DNA of 64,000 nucleotides from JBPESP01 sp051710585 (GTDB lineage Bacteria > Pseudomonadota > Gammaproteobacteria > Enterobacterales > Enterobacteriaceae). The stretch's first letter is position 1. The number at the start of each line of letters is the position of its first letter. The stretch spans positions 372,001-436,000 of the forward strand of contig JBPESP010000001.1 in the NCBI GenBank assembly GCA_051710585.1, read 5' to 3'. The translations under genes were made by a program, and so were the position numbers. Below are positions 35,300 through 44,473 of the stretch, in pieces. The notes beneath the pieces are model-generated. The model made no database searches and was not told where the DNA came from. It was given only the letters and a program-made list of their open reading frames with translations.

Positions 35300-36358
35300 G
35301 TGCCACTGTTTGACGATCTTTCGCACTTGCTTTTTTTTTGCAAAAAAATAAATTTTCTAATCGCTCTATCGAAAATATATATAAAATTTTTTTACCCCTT
35401 AAAATTATAAGCACTAGAAGCACTGCAACTTAATGCGTATTATACCCTCCACAACATTGTATAATTATTTAATTAGAAGTGAAGTATTATATTTTATAAT
35501 GGTATGTAAAATTACACATGAAGGAATGCGTCAGTTTGGACTGACTTCTATTTTCATCACGAACTTAAAAGAAGTTATCGAACTAGCAAAATTAAGTCAA
35601 TTAAAGAAGAAAGCATAATTGAAGATTTTCTGGAAGCTACTTGGTATATGCTTTATAACTTACTGAATAAAAAATATTTTTATGTATTAATAAGCCCCCT
35701 TTTACAAAAAGGGGGAAAAGATTTATTAATATTATAACATTATAAAGGATGTAAAGATGATTTATATAGTCTTTTTTCAAAAAAAGAATGGAATATCTTT
35801 AACTATACATTAAGTCAATAATTGGTGGTATCTAAAGAGTATGCACTAGAAAATGTGCAGAGTTTAAATTTACAAGAAAAGTAGAAATAGATTAAATAAA
35901 TATTTAATTATTATCTATCTTATTTTATTATTTATTGAATTTTAATTTTTTATCTAAAAATATCCAAAAGGTATTTAACTTACTCTTAAATCTCCTTAAA
36001 TTAAATTTAATTGAGTTCAGAATGGTTAGCACTTCATAATCCCCGTCTGCCTATTATTTTTCAGTGCTCTACCGTAGAACGCTGGCACTCTCTTAATCAC
36101 AGCCTCTTGCAGTCGGAGCTGCGCCAATAGTACTGAGGCATTAAACGTATAGTAAATAGCCTGAGTGAATGCTTCTTATCTCTCTAAGTTCGGTAAGAGT
36201 TAATAACTTTACCCTTAAGCAGAAAGGGGTGTTAAAGAAATCTATTACATAAAGTGCTTTTGTCTGACGGATGGAAGCATTAAGTGCCCGTGTGCAAAGG
36301 TTCTATTGGCGCGATAACTAGCAAAGTATTTTATTTTTCCGATGCCCTTCTACTGGCA
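35300..36358. other. AT-rich non-coding downstream of kdsA
   Basis: No gene recognised. An open frame 35433-35618 (+) contains MVCKITHEGMRQFGLTSIF and continues 61 codons in total. It is protein-like in composition but has no clear ribosome site and no recognised family. GGGCTTATT-type sequence near 35690-35715 (CCCCCTTTTACAAAAAGGGGG) forms a short hairpin. Confidence 0.5.
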
Positions 36359-37213
36359 TTAGTAGCTACTATTAAGTTCTGGGAAGGATTTCACCAATTC
36401 GTCAATTGCTTTAACCTGACGTAAAAACGGTTCCAGTTTGGTAAGTGGTAAAGCCGAAGGCCCATCGCATTTGGCATTTACTGGATCCGGATGTGCTTCG
36501 ATAAACAAGCCGGCGATACCGACTGCCATACCGGCACGAGCTAATTCCCCCACCTGTGTGCTACGCCCGCTGGAGGTGGTGCTAAACGGGTTACGAGTCT
36601 GCAGGGCATGCGTCACATCAAAAATTACCGGACAGCCGCTAGAAACTTGTTTCATTACATTAAAGCCGAGCATATCTACGACTAAATTATTATAACCGAA
36701 ATTGCTGCCGCGATCGCATAATATTACTTGATGATTATTGTATTCTCGGAACTTATCTACGATGTTACCGACTTGCTCTGGGCTGAGAAACTGCGGTTTT
36801 TTTACGTTAACCACTGCACCAGTGCGGGCTATAGCTTTTACCAGATCGGTCTGGCGAGCAAGGAATGCTGGTAATTGGATTACATCCACTATGTCCGCTA
36901 TACTTTGGGGTTGATCTGTTTCATGTACATCGCTCATTACTTTCACGCCAAACTGCGCTTTAAGCTCGCCAAAAATCTTCATCCCTTCATCTAGACCCGG
37001 TCCACGATAGGAATGGATAGAAGAACGGTTGGCTTTATCAAATGATCCCTTGAATATATATGGAATGGCTAATTTCTCCGTTACAGAGACATAATGTTCG
37101 CATATGTGCATTGCTAGATCGCGCGACTCTAGCACGTTCATGCCGCCAAACAGCACAAATGGCAGATTGTTTGCTACCTGAATATCACCAATGTTGATCA
37201 CCAAATGTTTCAT
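36359..37213 (-). CDS. kdsA: KdsA, KDO-8-phosphate synthase
   Basis: Condenses phosphoenolpyruvate with arabinose 5-phosphate to 3-deoxy-D-manno-octulosonate 8-phosphate, the first committed step to the inner-core sugar of lipopolysaccharide. It has 284 residues, identical in length to E. coli. FGGMNVLESRDLA, FDKANRSSIHSYRGPG, DVVDVIQLPAFLARQTDL, VNVKKPQF, ILCDRGSNFGYNNLVVDM, DVTHALQ and the C-terminal FIEAHPDP all match. The ribosome site GGTGAGG lies just before the ATG. It is last in the prfA-prmC-sirB1-kdsA direction. Its retention says the cell still makes KDO-containing lipopolysaccharide. Confidence 0.97.
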   Translation of the reverse strand: MKHLVINIGDIQVANNLPFVLFGGMNVLESRDLAMHICEHYVSVTEKLAIPYIFKGSFDKANRSSIHSYRGPGLDEGMKIFGELKAQFGVKVMSDVHETDQPQSIADIVDVIQLPAFLARQTDLVKAIARTGAVVNVKKPQFLSPEQVGNIVDKFREYNNHQVILCDRGSNFGYNNLVVDMLGFNVMKQVSSGCPVIFDVTHALQTRNPFSTTSSGRSTQVGELARAGMAVGIAGLFIEAHPDPVNAKCDGPSALPLTKLEPFLRQVKAIDELVKSFPELNSSY

Positions 37214-37309
37214 ACCTCACCTTTATGATTGAAATTATCCAGCAATCGGTAGCAGTGTTTTCTACTGGTTAATTTAGAGTAACCGATTTTTTTTGCTTGA
37301 TAGATTAAA

Positions 37310-38130
37310 TATAGATATTAATTATTTCGCTGACTGGATCCTCTGACATTGCTCGATAAAATAATTTAACCCGTTGTGTGTTTTTGTGTATTTGGACTCT
37401 AGCTTGACATAAAAATCAGGCTGTAATTTTGTATCACGTAGGATTAGTTTGGTTAAATTTCAGCATTACCTCGCTGGCGTGTAATGCCAGCTCTACTTAA
37501 TGTACACCTATTAAAGAGCGCCATTTAGGGCGTTGATAAATTTGTGTGCTACGGGATTAGCATCTGCCTCTTTCAGATTGTCTTCAGTAAACTACAATTC
37601 CTCGCTAATATCGCTTTGTAGCCAGACAACCATGGTATACATATCTGGTTATATTGCCATTTGTATTATTAATCAATTACATATCGTCGTCTAGCTAGTC
37701 GGTGCGTAGGATCATCTATCTTGGGAAAATGATTGGCATAAAGGGGGATATCCAGAACCTATGTTATATACATAAAATAACCCCCCAGCGATGGGAATAT
37801 ATCCTCTTTTGCTAGTCCTCTAATGCTGATCCAGTTATCATACATCAGATAGGCGGTTTATATACGTCGTTGCTAAATCCCCAAGTGCGGTAAAATAGCT
37901 TGATCAGCAGAGATCATCCTACAACTATATAGGTCAACGGAAATATGGCGCTGTGCTGTATTTCTCTTAATCAGTTTTTATAACTTTACACGAATGTTTT
38001 CGATAGCAAAATTGAACTGGATAATCTGGGTAATGCCTAGCATTCTTCACTTAACAGATATTAGTTATGTTTAAAATAAGTAATTGTGCTCATTATGCTT
38101 CTATTAATTAATAGATTAAGCTTGAAAAGC
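37310..38130 (-). pseudogene. sirB1: sirB1 (ychA) relic
   Basis: Lies between prmC and kdsA as in E. coli. On the minus strand VVWLQSDISEEL...TEDNLKEAD...FINALNGAL matches the SirB1 segment DVWLKGNISPSAELFYEDLDEADN...LLDTLKASL. LNYFIEQCQ, then in a shifted frame EDPVSEI, matches LSYFVEQCPEDPISEM near the C-terminus, and NRLSDV...LDQ matches YRLSDALWLDQ. Stops and at least one frameshift are present. SirB1 is a transglutaminase-like/TPR protein of unclear function, so the metabolic consequence is unknown. Ends are approximate; a separate sirB2 relic was not seen. Confidence 0.83.
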
Positions 38131-38190
38131 GTCTGCAATGCAGCCTTCTAGGAAACTGCTGGCAAGTGTGTTTCCTGCTCCTTGAGCATC

Positions 38191-39090
38191 TCATTGTTGC
38201 TTGTTGCGCACGCATTTTCTCTTCCTTGATGTATGTCGGTTACGCGCTTGTACAGGCGACCATTGTCCGTGGCTAACGCGCTCATTGTCGCTATAATCAC
38301 GTAGTGTAGCTATTTGACTAAAACCACCATCCGTGAGCAAGCTACGCACGGATCTCCCCTGGCGCCAACCGTGCTCTAACACTAACCAGCCGCCAGGTTC
38401 CAAATGAGCCTGCGCCTTATGGCAGATTGTCGCTAGATCCTGGAGTCCATCCTCCCCCCCCACCAGAGCACTACGTGGCTCAAAGCGTACATCACCCTGC
38501 ATGAGATGGGGATCGTTCGCCTTAATATAAGGCGGATTACTCACAATAAGACGATACCGTTGCGCTTTTAACTGTTTGAACCAGTTACCTTCGAAGAACT
38601 GCACATTTTTTAGCCCCAAGCGTGTGGCGTTAGCGCGGGCAATCGCTATGGCGCCAGATAAGTGATCGATACCGGTTATCCGCCATTCGGGCCTCTCCGA
38701 GGCTAGAGCTAGCGCAATGGCGCCGCTACCGGTACCTAAATCTAGAACTTTAGTACGGGTAGGCAGCAGCAGATCCAGTACGTGCTGAACTAGAGATTCA
38801 GTTTCAGGACGTGGAATTAGCGTATCTGTCGACACGTGCAGCGGCAGAGACCAGAACTCACGCTCGCCGATCAAATAGGCTATGGGTTCGCCCTGTTCCC
38901 GCCGCGCTAATAGCGCATCAAGTGTAGCTTGCTGGGCGTCCGTTAGAGGGGTCTCGCTAAAAGTTAGTAAGTGGGTGCGCTCCGCCCCAGTTACATGCTC
39001 CAAAAGAATTTTGGCATCGCTCCAGGGGCTGGTACTCAGAGTTGTACGCAACCGTGAAACAGCCTGAGCTAACCATTTCTGCCAGTTCAT
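38191..39090 (-). CDS. prmC: PrmC, release factor glutamine methyltransferase
   Basis: Uses S-adenosylmethionine to methylate the glutamine of the GGQ motif in release factors, raising termination efficiency. The N-terminal helical domain (about 1-85) is followed by a Rossmann methyltransferase fold with LDLGTGSGAIALALA (about 115-129) and the catalytic NPPY (about 183-186, in IVSNPPYIK). It has 299 residues against 277 in E. coli; the excess is a basic C-terminal tail (RNRHTSRKRKCVRNKQQ), probably read-through into former spacer or the start of the dead neighbour. Its ATG shares the A of the prfA stop, so the two are translationally coupled with their own target upstream. Confidence 0.96.
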   Translation of the reverse strand: MNWQKWLAQAVSRLRTTLSTSPWSDAKILLEHVTGAERTHLLTFSETPLTDAQQATLDALLARREQGEPIAYLIGEREFWSLPLHVSTDTLIPRPETESLVQHVLDLLLPTRTKVLDLGTGSGAIALALASERPEWRITGIDHLSGAIAIARANATRLGLKNVQFFEGNWFKQLKAQRYRLIVSNPPYIKANDPHLMQGDVRFEPRSALVGGEDGLQDLATICHKAQAHLEPGGWLVLEHGWRQGRSVRSLLTDGGFSQIATLRDYSDNERVSHGQWSPVQARNRHTSRKRKCVRNKQQ

Positions 39091-40172
39091 CAGGGTGTCT
39101 CTGATAACGCAGCTAGTTGATCAGCCTGATACTCTTGTATAATGGGTTGTATCAGCATGTCAAGCTTACCTTCGATAATTTCATCTAGCCTGTAAAGCGT
39201 TAGACCGATACGGTGATCGGTCACCCTCCCCTGAGGGAAATTATAGGTACGGATGCGATCGGTCCGATCACCACTGCCCAGGAGATTACGGCGTGTGGAG
39301 GATTTTTTCTGCTGCCGACGCTGGACCTCAATGGCTTGCAGACGTGCGCATAATACTGCCAAGGCCTTGGCTTTATTTTTATGCTGGGAGCGTTCATCTT
39401 GACATTCCACCACCAGTCCGGTAGGTAAATGGGTAATGCGGATAGCTGAGTCAGTGGTGTTGACATGCTGTCCGCCCGCGCCGGAAGAGCGAAAGGTGTC
39501 TATGCGTAGATCGCCGGCATTAATTTCCGGTAGTTCCGCTTCTGGAATTTCTGGCATTACCGCTACAGTGCAAGCAGAGGTATGGATACGACCTTGGGAT
39601 TCAGTTTCTGGTACACGCTGTACACGATGGCCACCGGATTCAAATTTCAGTCGTCCATAGGCGCCTTCATGGGACACTTTTGCGATGACTTCTTTGAAGC
39701 CGCCGTGCTCGCTGTCACTGGCGCTGATTATTTCTACCTTCCAGCGCTGGGTCTCGGCGTAACAACTATACATGTGAAAGAGGTTGCCGGCAAATAGAGC
39801 TGCTTCATTACCGCCGGTTCCAGCACGTACTTCTAGAAAACAGCCGCGTTTATCATCAGGATCCTGCAGTGGTAGTAGCACCTGCAATTGCTCTTCAAGC
39901 TGTTCCAGACTAGCACGGAACACTAGTAGATCCGCTTGTGCCATGTCACGCATTTCTGGATCTTGCAGTAGATGCTCTGTGGTATGGATATTTTCTCGTA
40001 CTTGCTGCCAATTCTTAAAAAAACGTGTAATATTAGATAGTTGTGCATACTCTTTCGATAAGGCACAAAAACGAATTTGATCAGATATAACGCTGGGATT
40101 GCTAAGTAGAACTCCAACTTCCTCACAGCGCTCTTGCAACGCCTCCAATTTGACGATTATAGAGGATTTCAT
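39090..40172 (-). CDS. prfA: Peptide chain release factor 1
   Basis: Recognises UAA and UAG in the ribosomal A site and triggers peptide release. It has 360 residues, the E. coli length. Domain 1 is the N-terminal helical bundle. The codon-recognition motif appears as PET in RVPETESQGRIHTSACT, and the catalytic GGQ is in RSSGAGGQHVNTTDSAIR. The downstream QDERSQHKNKAKA, SGDRTDRIRTYNFPQGRVTDHR and GLTLYRLDEI are conserved. In E. coli it follows hemA; here hemA is dead, so prfA must be read from inside or upstream of the relic. Confidence 0.97.
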   Translation of the reverse strand: MKSSIIVKLEALQERCEEVGVLLSNPSVISDQIRFCALSKEYAQLSNITRFFKNWQQVRENIHTTEHLLQDPEMRDMAQADLLVFRASLEQLEEQLQVLLPLQDPDDKRGCFLEVRAGTGGNEAALFAGNLFHMYSCYAETQRWKVEIISASDSEHGGFKEVIAKVSHEGAYGRLKFESGGHRVQRVPETESQGRIHTSACTVAVMPEIPEAELPEINAGDLRIDTFRSSGAGGQHVNTTDSAIRITHLPTGLVVECQDERSQHKNKAKALAVLCARLQAIEVQRRQQKKSSTRRNLLGSGDRTDRIRTYNFPQGRVTDHRIGLTLYRLDEIIEGKLDMLIQPIIQEYQADQLAALSETP

Positions 40173-40202
40173 GTGTAATGGTTTACCTTATGTATATCAG
40201 TG

Positions 40203-41401
40203 CATATCCAGTCGGAGACTGATGCGCAAAATTTATAGTCGTTTGGTGTTACCTTTACGGATGGCCTGATACAGCGATTTTGTCAGCGTATGGATGAGAT
40301 GGTTTATCAGTTTGTACCCATGTTCTCACTACCTGTTCTTTCTGTTCTTTAATTGCCGTCAAGGCGCACAAGACGGCCAGCACGCGAACTTTAAATTCCC
40401 CCTGCAGGTTATCAATCTGCGTGTGATAATCACGGATTGCCTCTACCCCCTGACTGGCTGCGTAGTTAACCCATAAATTATACTTTCTTGCGCTACGATT
40501 CTTTCCGTCACTACTGCGGTAGTGGTTACGTTTCGCTAGATTTTTAATGATAGTCTGGAGATTGCTAACCTATACAGATAGATATTTTACCAATTTTGTT
40601 ACTTTTGGTTTGATGCCACATGGCACGGCCATATATATCAATATTATGGGTTTATAATGGTATAGTCGGCCTTACCAATTGGGTATTAATTTTTGCTAGA
40701 TTGATAATATCAACACTAACGTCTTCTGTTCGTTGCTACGCTCACCTGTAGGTGTGGTTAGCGAATAAGCAAGTATTTGAGCTTTATGTTTGTGCAAGGT
40801 GGTACGCCATCTGCTCAATTGTTTTGCCAGCGGCCTACTAGCAGCACTGTTACGTCGCTGGAGATTCAAATATTTGCTGCGCTAGTCTGCAAACGGTGAA
40901 CAGTACGATACTACATGGGAATCCTAGGTTTCGGTATGGATCCGTTCGGTAATCAAAAAGAATTTCTGAAATAGTTTCTCCAAACTTACTGTATAGACTA
41001 TGCCTTCGGCGGAATTCAGTGAAGGGTTTCTTGATTTTTCCCAAAATCTGAAGCTCGCTGAGCATTAAAAGTCCAAGCTGCTAGCAATATGTATCAAATA
41101 GCGGACGGATTCGTTATTAAGCAGCAGTAAAGATTTTTTTTTGCAGCTTATCCATGCTGGATAAGCTGGTGATAATAGCACAGCCAGCGTATCAATGCTT
41201 CTTATAAATACGCTTGTTTCTTAATTCTCAAATGTAGATCGATGCGATTACAGGTAGACAATATAGCACCACCCTGAACCAGCAATTATGTAAATAAGCT
41301 ACTCAGTTCCTTAATAGTCAGGTTTTTAGTGGGAACTCCATCATTTCGCGTAAAGTGATCGGCGCTGTTTTATGATTGACAGCGAGTCGGACTAATATCA
41401 T
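40203..41401 (-). pseudogene. hemA: hemA relic: glutamyl-tRNA reductase, inactivated
   Basis: Occupies the exact E. coli position, upstream of prfA and divergent from lolB. On the minus strand the start reads MILVRLAVNHKTAPITLRE (E. coli MTLLALGINHKTAPVSLRE), then stops; LVQGGAILSTCNRIDLHL matches MVQGGVVLSTCNRTELYL, including the active-site Cys. LSELQILGKIKKPFTEF matches LGEPQILGQVKKAFADS, CRLAQQIFESPAT matches CTLARQIFESLST, and the tail AAIRDY- and LIHTLTKSLYQAIRKGNTKRL match the C-terminus. Several stops and frameshifts are present. Loss ends tRNA-dependent 5-aminolevulinate and hence haem synthesis. Span is close to intact length. Confidence 0.93.
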
Positions 41402-41630
41402 GGATTAAGATTACAGAATAGTATAAGTACTAGTATGCTTTTTCTCTTTATGCATCCTATTTAATGCATAAAGAGAAAAAACGCACTGAACTTTTCCTCC
41501 TTCCTTAGGGGAAGGTATAACTTGTAATGGTATAAAATCAAATCATTAAAGGTATTGACGTTAATGACGTCCTCCGTTAGCGTGAGTAAAGAAAGGCAAG
41601 CATCCCGCGATATTGAAGGAAGTTGAAGTT
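41402..41630. other. hemA-lolB divergent spacer
   Basis: About 230 bp separating the dead hemA start from lolB. It contains a 17-bp perfect hairpin (41439-41480). The lolB promoter should lie here but no clear -35/-10 pair was picked out. Confidence 0.5.
41439..41480. repeat. Perfect hairpin, 17-bp arms, upstream of lolB
   Basis: Arms 41439-41455 and 41464-41480 are perfectly complementary with an eight-base loop. T-rich on the left and A-rich on the right, it could act as a terminator in either direction, or be a symmetrical regulatory site. It ends 150 bp before the lolB start. Confidence 0.85.
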
Positions 41631-42251
41631 ATGCCTAAGCGTAATTACGCTTTTTTAATTTTGCTACTGTGCAATTTAGTTCTAACCGTCTGTAGTGTCC
41701 GTACGTCTTCTGGTATGGACATAAGCCAAACGTCGCAGGAAGAATGGTACGTCCACCAGCAGTTCTTATCCGGGTTCAACCATTACCAGACCCGTGGCGC
41801 ATTTGCTTATATTTCAAGCCAGAAGAAAGTTTACGCCCGCTTCAATTGGCAGCAGACCAGTGATGATTGCTACCGGCTGATTATGACAAATCCGCTCGGA
41901 AGAACCGAGATGGATCTAAATTTTCAATCAGGCATGGCCCAGTTTATTAATAATCAGGGCAAACGCTATGTCAGCAATGATCCTGAGTCAATGATCCAGA
42001 AACTGGTTGGGATATCTATTCCGTTCAACGATCTGCGGCAGTGGATCCTCGGTTTACCCGGTAAAGCTAGCAATTTTACTCTGGATTCTCGCGGCCATCT
42101 GCATACCTTGAATTATACCTATAACGAGCAGAACTGGATCGTGACTTATCAAGGCTATAGCGATAATGCTATTTTGGCACTGCCGTTGAATATAGAGTTG
42201 CGTCATGGCGACAATCGTATCAAATTAAAAATGGATAGCTGGAGCCTGTAA
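41631..42251 (+). CDS. lolB: LolB, outer-membrane lipoprotein receptor
   Basis: Receives lipoproteins from LolA and inserts them into the inner leaflet of the outer membrane. From the chosen ATG it has 206 residues: a signal peptide with basic start (MPKRNY) and hydrophobic core, then lipobox LTVC with the acylated Cys at 21 followed by Ser. The mature part keeps YQTRGAFAYISSQKKVYARF, QQTSDDCYRL, LRQWILGLPG and the end NRIKLKMDSWSL. The frame is open back to a TTG at 41613, but the ATG at 41631 with AAGGAAG upstream fits the family. Its stop overlaps the ispE start by one base (TAATG). Confidence 0.95.
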   Translation: MPKRNYAFLILLLCNLVLTVCSVRTSSGMDISQTSQEEWYVHQQFLSGFNHYQTRGAFAYISSQKKVYARFNWQQTSDDCYRLIMTNPLGRTEMDLNFQSGMAQFINNQGKRYVSNDPESMIQKLVGISIPFNDLRQWILGLPGKASNFTLDSRGHLHTLNYTYNEQNWIVTYQGYSDNAILALPLNIELRHGDNRIKLKMDSWSL

Positions 42252-43108
42252 TGACAAGCCAGTGGCCGGCCCCAGGCAAGCTTAATCTATTTTTATATAT
42301 CACCGGTCGCCGTGCTGATGGTTATCATTTTCTTCAAACCCTCTTCCAGTTTCTAGATTATGGCGATAAGTTAACCATTATGCCAACTGCTAATGGCCGT
42401 ATTCGCCTGGTGAACCCAATAGTTGGCGTTGCGGAACAGGACAACCTTATTGTGTGCGCTGCAAGTTTGTTACGACGCCATTGCTTGGCAGCGGGTAACT
42501 CTGGGGCGCTAGGAGTGGATATTCAGTTAGATAAAGTCCTCCCGATGGGCGGTGGACTAGGTGGAGGATCTTCCGACGCTGCTACTGTACTAGTAGCACT
42601 TAATACCCAGTGGCACTGCAGGCTAGATGTGACTACTCTGGCATTGTTAGGATTGTCACTCGGTACTGATGTACCGGTGTTTGTGCATGGCGCGTCGGCA
42701 TTTGCCGAAGGTATCGGCGAGCGCCTTGCGCCGGTTACCCCACCGGAAAAATGGTATCTTGTCGCCGTGCCACCGGTCAGTATTGCTACGCACCGCATTT
42801 TTACCGATCCTGAGCTTAAAAGAGACTCGCCAAGACGTTCATTCAGGAAGCTTATGACTGTACCTTTTCATAATGATTGTGAGCCGATTGTAAGAAAACA
42901 TTTTTCCGCGGTTGAACGGCATCTTTCATGGCTGCTAGAATATGCACCGGCAAGATTAACTGGTACAGGCGCTTGTGTATTTGCTGAATTTGATACTGAG
43001 GGTGCCGCTCGTCAGGTTTTATCGCAGGCCCCAGCATGGATGCGTGGTTTTGTAGCCCGAGGTATCAACGTCTCTCCACTGCATTACAGGTTGTCATGGG
43101 CGCAATAA
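42251..43108 (+). CDS. ispE: IspE, 4-diphosphocytidyl-2-C-methylerythritol kinase
   Basis: GHMP-family kinase that phosphorylates CDP-methylerythritol in the non-mevalonate route to isoprenoids, needed for undecaprenyl phosphate and quinones. It has 285 residues (E. coli 283). Motif 1 PGKLNLFLYITGRRADGYH, the ATP-binding glycine loop PMGGGLGGGSSDAA and the C-terminal LTGTGACVFAEF are present. The ATG is coupled to the lolB stop. In E. coli lolB-ispE-prs form a cluster and the order is kept here. Confidence 0.97.
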   Translation: MTSQWPAPGKLNLFLYITGRRADGYHFLQTLFQFLDYGDKLTIMPTANGRIRLVNPIVGVAEQDNLIVCAASLLRRHCLAAGNSGALGVDIQLDKVLPMGGGLGGGSSDAATVLVALNTQWHCRLDVTTLALLGLSLGTDVPVFVHGASAFAEGIGERLAPVTPPEKWYLVAVPPVSIATHRIFTDPELKRDSPRRSFRKLMTVPFHNDCEPIVRKHFSAVERHLSWLLEYAPARLTGTGACVFAEFDTEGAARQVLSQAPAWMRGFVARGINVSPLHYRLSWAQ

Positions 43109-43237
43109 GCCGATGGTGGTACTCTTACGCATTTTACCCGTATGGCATTGCATTGCCCGCATTATGCGGCCGCTTTCCCCCGGCGGTAAGGGGGAAGACA
43201 CAATACCTTCTACGAATGCAAGCCTGAGGTTTTTCTC

Positions 43238-44185
43238 GTGCCCGATATGAAGCTTTTTGCTGGAAATGCCACTCCGGAACTGGCGCAACGTATTGCTAAC
43301 CGTTTATATACCAGTCTTGGTAATGCCGCAGTCAGTCGTTTCAGCGACGGCGAAGTGAGTGTGCAAATCAATGAAAACGTTCGCGGTGGCGATATTTTTA
43401 TCATTCAATCTACTTGCGCGCCCACCAATGATAACCTAATGGAACTAGTGGTTATGATTGATGCGCTGCGTCGAGCTTCCGCTGGTCGTATTACTGCCGT
43501 TATTCCTTACTTTGGGTATGCGCGCCAAGATCGACGAGTCCGTTCCGCCCGCGTTCCGATCACTGCCAAAGTCGTAGCCGATTTTCTATCAAGTGTCGGT
43601 GTTGACCGTGTGCTGACAGTAGACCTGCATGCTGAACAAATTCAAGGCTTCTTCGATGTTCCAGTAGATAACGTGTTCGGCAGCGCGATCCTATTGGAAG
43701 ATATGTTGCAACAGGATTTGAAGAATCCAATTGTTGTTTCTCCTGATATTGGAGGGGTCGTGCGTGCACGCGCAATAGCTAAGCTGTTTAACGATACAGA
43801 TATGGCAATTATCGATAAGCGCCGCCCGTTCGCAAACGTATCACAAGTTATGCATATTATCGGCGATGTTGCAGGTCGTGACTGTGTGTTAGTGGATGAT
43901 ATGATTGATACTGGCGGCACCTTGTGCAAAGCCGCTGAAGCACTAAAGAAACGAGACGCCCAGCGGGTATTTGCTTATGCTACACACCCGATCTTTTCTG
44001 GCAATGCCTACGAAAATATCAAGAATTCAGTCATAAATAAAGTGATCGTCTGTGATACAATTCCGCTGGATCCAGCTATCAAGGCGCTCTCCAACGTGCG
44101 TACGCTGACCTTATCTGGTATGCTGGCGGAAGCGATTCGCCGTATTAGCAACGAAGAATCTATCTCAGCCATGTTTGAGCGTTGA
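43238..44185 (+). CDS. prs: Prs, ribose-phosphate pyrophosphokinase
   Basis: Makes phosphoribosyl pyrophosphate from ribose 5-phosphate and ATP, feeding purine, pyrimidine-salvage, NAD, histidine and tryptophan routes. The 315 residues match the E. coli length. FGYARQDRR, the divalent-metal/ATP stretch DLHAEQIQGFFDVPVDN and the PRPP loop LVDDMIDTGGTLCKA are intact. It begins with GTG (GTG CCC GAT ATG AAG), the start known for enteric prs; CTGAGG supplies the ribosome site. A hairpin plus T-run follows at 44248. With pyrE dead, PRPP use in de novo pyrimidine synthesis should be absent, but other demands remain. Confidence 0.97.
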   Translation: MPDMKLFAGNATPELAQRIANRLYTSLGNAAVSRFSDGEVSVQINENVRGGDIFIIQSTCAPTNDNLMELVVMIDALRRASAGRITAVIPYFGYARQDRRVRSARVPITAKVVADFLSSVGVDRVLTVDLHAEQIQGFFDVPVDNVFGSAILLEDMLQQDLKNPIVVSPDIGGVVRARAIAKLFNDTDMAIIDKRRPFANVSQVMHIIGDVAGRDCVLVDDMIDTGGTLCKAAEALKKRDAQRVFAYATHPIFSGNAYENIKNSVINKVIVCDTIPLDPAIKALSNVRTLTLSGMLAEAIRRISNEESISAMFER

Positions 44186-44247
44186 TTATATATGGGTAGG
44201 TAGTATTGCTCTGATTAGACGGTAGCATTTGATAATGTCGCTTTGAG

Positions 44248-44271
44248 TTGCTTAAAAGCAAGGTTTTTTTT
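44248..44271 (+). terminator. Rho-independent terminator of prs
   Basis: TTGCT (44248-44252) pairs with AGCAA (44257-44261) around TAAA, then GG and eight T residues. It lies 63 bp after the prs stop. The stem is short but the T-run is strong. Confidence 0.6.
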
Positions 44272-44390
44272 ATTTCTCAACGAGAATTTACTTAAGCTTA
44301 TAGGCGCTGTGCGCTTAATTTTGCAACTATTGCTGATATAACTTGATGATAGTTATGCTGTCAGCAGCGGGTTTTTCTTTCTTTTCTTCA

Positions 44391-44473
44391 AGAAAGGGTA
44401 TAGTTTATATAAGAAAGGGTATAGTTTATATAAGAAAGGGTATAGTTTATATAAGAAAGGGTATAGTTTATAT
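44391..44473. repeat. 21-bp tandem repeat, four copies
   Basis: The unit AGAAAGGGTATAGTTTATAT plus A is repeated exactly at 44391, 44412, 44433 and 44454, the last lacking its final base. It lies in spacer DNA. Identity between copies implies recent expansion; a minus-strand open frame through it merely echoes the repeat. Confidence 0.95.

Noticed and set aside
40850..41065. 71-codon minus-strand frame as an independent small gene
   Set aside because: LSELQILGKIKK and CRLAQQIFESPAT show it is an open fragment inside the dead hemA, not a gene of its own.
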